A stretch of 9,299 nucleotides of DNA from Clostridiaceae bacterium (lineage in GTDB: Bacteria; Bacillota; Clostridia; DSM-8532): NCBI GenBank assembly GCA_012842645.1, contig DUSJ01000429.1, positions 1-9,299 of the forward strand, read 5' to 3'. Under the pieces are notes generated by a model, which was given only the letters and a program-made list of their open reading frames with translations, did not search any database and was not told where the DNA came from. The position numbers and the translations under genes were made by a program. The first letter of the stretch is position 1. Every line of letters starts with the position of its first letter. Shown here in pieces: positions 7,079 through 9,299 of this stretch.

Positions 7079-7738
7079 ATGGACAGCAGAATCTATGAAG
7101 AAAAAACTCATCATTACGGAAAGATATGGACCTGGACAGCGGTACTTGTTTTTGTCCTGGTTCCGGTTTCGGTATGTATTTTTTATAACGCATGGCCGCC
7201 CTTCATGTCGGTATTCAAGGGGCTTTTGGGCGTTGCCCCGATATTCTGGACAGTAGGCTTTATCGAAGTGATAACTTTCACTCCCATGCTGGGTACTGGA
7301 AGTTCGTATCTTGCTTTTGTGACAGGCAACCTGACAAACCTGAAAGTTCCATGCGCGATCAATGCCATGGAGATCAACGACGTCAAGTCAGGCACTGAGG
7401 AGGGTGAAATCGTATCTACTATCGCAGTAGCCACATCATCGATTGTGACTACACTTATAATAACGGCCGGAACACTTCTCCTGGGCACGCTGACTCCTTT
7501 CCTGAACTCACCCGTATTGAAACCTGCTTTCGATAATATACTCCCCGCGCTGTTCGGAGCACTCGGAGTGGTTTACATAAGCAAAAACCTGAAACTTGCC
7601 GTAACGCCTATGCTGTTCATGATTATCCTCTTCGTGTCTGTGCCGTCCCTTGCAGGCTCGGTGGGGATACTGGTTCCTGTAGGCGCTGTGATTTCGATAT
7701 TAATGGCCAGGCTGCTTTATAAGAAAAACATGATATAA
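7079..7738 (+). CDS. Polytopic membrane protein, partner of the DUF5058-like protein
   Basis: A 219-residue membrane protein of no family I can name. A short charged N-terminus (1-15) leads into hydrophobic segments near 16-36, 43-65, 112-136, 152-167, 171-187 and 192-212, ending in a basic tail (RLLYKKNMI). Between the second and third spans is a stretch rich in Gly, Thr and Ser, TPMLGTGSSYLAFVTGNL (68-85), followed by a polar loop with NAMEINDVKSGTEEGE (95-110). That layout is consistent with a transporter, but nothing catalytic is seen. The ATG is preceded by AAAGGGGG with 7 nt spacing. It lies between the DUF5058-like gene and an M20 peptidase gene with 13- and 24-nt gaps and no terminator, so all three are probably one operon. 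Confidence 0.75.
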   Translation: MDSRIYEEKTHHYGKIWTWTAVLVFVLVPVSVCIFYNAWPPFMSVFKGLLGVAPIFWTVGFIEVITFTPMLGTGSSYLAFVTGNLTNLKVPCAINAMEINDVKSGTEEGEIVSTIAVATSSIVTTLIITAGTLLLGTLTPFLNSPVLKPAFDNILPALFGALGVVYISKNLKLAVTPMLFMIILFVSVPSLAGSVGILVPVGAVISILMARLLYKKNMI

Positions 7739-7762
7739 ATGCCGAGGGGGCTGTGAGAAGAA

Positions 7763-9205
7763 ATGATAGGATGGCTTATTTTGCTTTTGATCATATCCCT
7801 GGCTGCAGTTGTCGTAATCCGGGCAATATTATTCAAACCACAGACTGAGGTCGTCTCAGCAGTTCAGAAGCCGGCGCTTGATGAAGAAAAAATAGTCAGT
7901 GATATGGTTGAAATGGTGAGATGCAAAACCATATCGGACAGGGATGAAACCAGGATTGATACAGGCGAGTTTGAAAAATTCAGAAATCTTCTGAAAGAGA
8001 GGTTCCCGCTGGTTCATCAGCGCTGCAGCCTCGAGCGGATTGGTAAGACGGGGCTCTTATACCGCTGGAAAGGTGAGTCATCATCTGAACCTGTAGTACT
8101 AATGGCGCATTATGACGTTGTTCCCGCGGATGAAAAGAGCTGGGAGAAACCAGCTTTTGAAGGGATAATAGAGAACGGCGAAATCTGGGGAAGGGGTACC
8201 CTTGATACTAAGAGTACCCTGTGCGGAATCATGGAAGCTGCCGAGCATTTGCTTAAACAAGGTTTTGCCCCCAGGCATGATATTTACTTCTCTTTTTCGG
8301 GAGAAGAGGAAATAGACGGCCCAACCTGCGCCGACATAGTGACAGAGCTTGAAAACAGGGGTATCAAGCCTTCCATGGTGCTTGACGAAGGGGGTGCCAT
8401 TGTGGAAAAGGTGTTCCCCGGGGTGGACAAACCCTGCGCCCTGGTCGGCATTGCTGAAAAAGGAAGCGTTAATATGGAGTTCTCATTGCAAAGCAAGGGA
8501 GGACACTCTTCGACGCCGCCAAGGCGTACCATTGCAGGCAGGCTTGCCCGGGCGATGGTTCAAATCGAAAGGAATCCTTTCAGGTTTCAGCTTACAAAGC
8601 CTGTCCGGGAAATGTTCGATGTCCTTGGAAGGCACTCAGGTTTCGCATTGCGTATTGTATATGCGAATCTATGGCTTTTTAAGCCTGTTTTAAAAATCGT
8701 GAGCAAAATATCCGGCGAAGAAATGTATGCGCTTATGCATACCACCTGCGCCATTACAAAAATGGAGGGAAGCCGTGCTTTCAATGTCCTCCCCCCGAAA
8801 GCCTCGTTTGGAGTAAACCTTCGCGTGCTTGGAAGCGACACTATGGACCTGGTAAGGGAAAGACTCAGGCGGATTATCAGGGATGATGAAATCGATATAA
8901 GAATAGTGACAGGCATGAATGCTTCAAAGTGTTCGGATACCGGGTGCGATCAATGGCTTAAGCTTAAAAAGGTAATCAGGAGCATGTGGTCTGATGTTAT
9001 CGTATCGCCGTACCTGATGCTTGGCTGCAGCGACTCAAGGCACTATTGCCGGATAAGCGATAATGTCTATCGTTTTTCGCCAATGATGCTGTCCAAAAAG
9101 CAAAGGGATATGATTCACGGGCACAATGAAAGGATTCCTGTTGATACTCTGATTAAAACCGTCGAATTTTACGTGAATTTTATCCATGAATTGCAGAATT
9201 TATAG
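7763..9205 (+). CDS. Membrane-anchored M20 family zinc peptidase (carboxypeptidase S / PM20D1-like)
   Basis: A 480-residue metallohydrolase that should cleave, or reversibly form, an amide bond at an amino acid. An N-terminal hydrophobic helix (about 2-24) with a following basic residue looks like an uncleaved anchor. The catalytic domain follows. Expected di-zinc ligands are visible: H116 with D118 in MAHYDVVP, D148 in GRGTLDTKS, E181/E182 in FSGEEEIDGP (catalytic base and ligand), D208 in VLDEGG, and H452 in MIHGHNER. The dimerisation (lid) domain has GGHSSTPP (246-253). VLDEGG and the long insertion near 285-330 fit the carboxypeptidase S/PM20D1 branch rather than PepT or ArgE. The anchor predicts an external or membrane-facing active site; topology is unproven. 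The ribosome binding site is weak: GAGGGGG lies 12 nt away and GAGAAG 2 nt away. It is last in a three-gene unit with two membrane proteins. Confidence 0.88.
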   Translation: MIGWLILLLIISLAAVVVIRAILFKPQTEVVSAVQKPALDEEKIVSDMVEMVRCKTISDRDETRIDTGEFEKFRNLLKERFPLVHQRCSLERIGKTGLLYRWKGESSSEPVVLMAHYDVVPADEKSWEKPAFEGIIENGEIWGRGTLDTKSTLCGIMEAAEHLLKQGFAPRHDIYFSFSGEEEIDGPTCADIVTELENRGIKPSMVLDEGGAIVEKVFPGVDKPCALVGIAEKGSVNMEFSLQSKGGHSSTPPRRTIAGRLARAMVQIERNPFRFQLTKPVREMFDVLGRHSGFALRIVYANLWLFKPVLKIVSKISGEEMYALMHTTCAITKMEGSRAFNVLPPKASFGVNLRVLGSDTMDLVRERLRRIIRDDEIDIRIVTGMNASKCSDTGCDQWLKLKKVIRSMWSDVIVSPYLMLGCSDSRHYCRISDNVYRFSPMMLSKKQRDMIHGHNERIPVDTLIKTVEFYVNFIHELQNL

Positions 9206-9218
9206 CACAATATCTTCC

Positions 9219-9247
9219 TTGACAAGGTCGGACCATACAAGTATAAT
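9219..9247 (+). promoter_or_regulatory. Perfect consensus sigma-A promoter of the tRNA gene
   Basis: TTGACA (9219-9224) and TATAAT (9242-9247) match consensus in all 12 positions with the optimal 17-nt spacer. Transcription should start near 9254, leaving a leader of about 20 nt before the tRNA. It begins only 13 nt after the peptidase stop codon. Confidence 0.92.
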
Positions 9248-9275
9248 AGACAATGCGACATAAAAAGCGACTGAT

Positions 9276-9299
9276 GCGGGTGTAGTTCAGTGGTAGAAC
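9276..9299 (+). tRNA. 5' end of a tRNA gene, probably tRNA-Gly
   Basis: The last 24 bases form the start of a tRNA cut by the window edge. GCGGGTG (9276-9282) is the 5' acceptor strand, then T8 and A9. A D-arm follows with GTTC (9285-9288) pairing with GAAC (9296-9299) around the loop AGTGGTA. The GCGGGTGTAGTTCA start with GTGGTAGAAC is the wording I associate with Bacillota tRNA-Gly, most likely the TCC isoacceptor. The anticodon lies outside the window, so the amino acid is inferred. The consensus promoter directly upstream supports a real gene. Confidence 0.85.

Noticed and set aside
1..9299. CRISPR arrays, transposases, phage genes or defence-system genes.
   Set aside because: No regularly spaced direct repeats and no protein with such motifs were found on either strand.

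Overview
The window looks like a chromosomal stretch from a Bacillota bacterium, most likely a member of the Clostridia. This rests on the PyrK/PyrD (class 1B dihydroorotate dehydrogenase) pair, strong GGAGG-type ribosome binding sites, heavy AGG/AGA arginine use, consensus sigma-A promoters and a DUF5058-type membrane protein. No plasmid, phage or IS gene is visible, and every supported gene lies on the + strand.

Region 1 (1-4223) is a tightly packed operon. It holds the 3' end of pyrK, then pyrD, a highly divergent pyrE-like gene, an RsmF-type rRNA cytosine methyltransferase and an RsuA-type pseudouridine synthase. Junctions are a short gap, a 4-nt ATGA overlap, a short gap or GTGA overlap, and a 1-nt TGATG overlap. 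Late pyrimidine synthesis (dihydroorotate to orotate to OMP) is thus joined to small-subunit rRNA modification.

Region 2 (4224-5568) starts with an intergenic element of about 87 bp with inverted TGTCATTCT-type ends, resembling a dispersed palindromic repeat. A 399-residue class I methyltransferase of unknown substrate (Methyltransf_32-like) follows.

Region 3 (5569-6205) has its own good sigma-A promoter and a 167-residue protein. This protein has a starch/glycogen-binding module of the CBM25/53 type and a long lysine/alanine-rich tail, with no signal peptide.

Region 4 (6343-9205) is a three-gene unit: a DUF5058-like membrane protein, a second small polytopic membrane protein, and a membrane-anchored M20 zinc peptidase of the carboxypeptidase S/PM20D1 type. 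The arrangement suggests an uncharacterised transporter-plus-hydrolase system for an acylated amino acid or peptide; this is inference.

Region 5 (9206-9299) has a perfect TTGACA-17-TATAAT promoter followed by the first 24 nt of a tRNA gene, probably tRNA-Gly, cut by the window edge.

The most interesting items are the membrane-protein/M20 unit, the intracellular CBM with a basic tail, and the PyrE-like protein whose usual catalytic motifs are altered.
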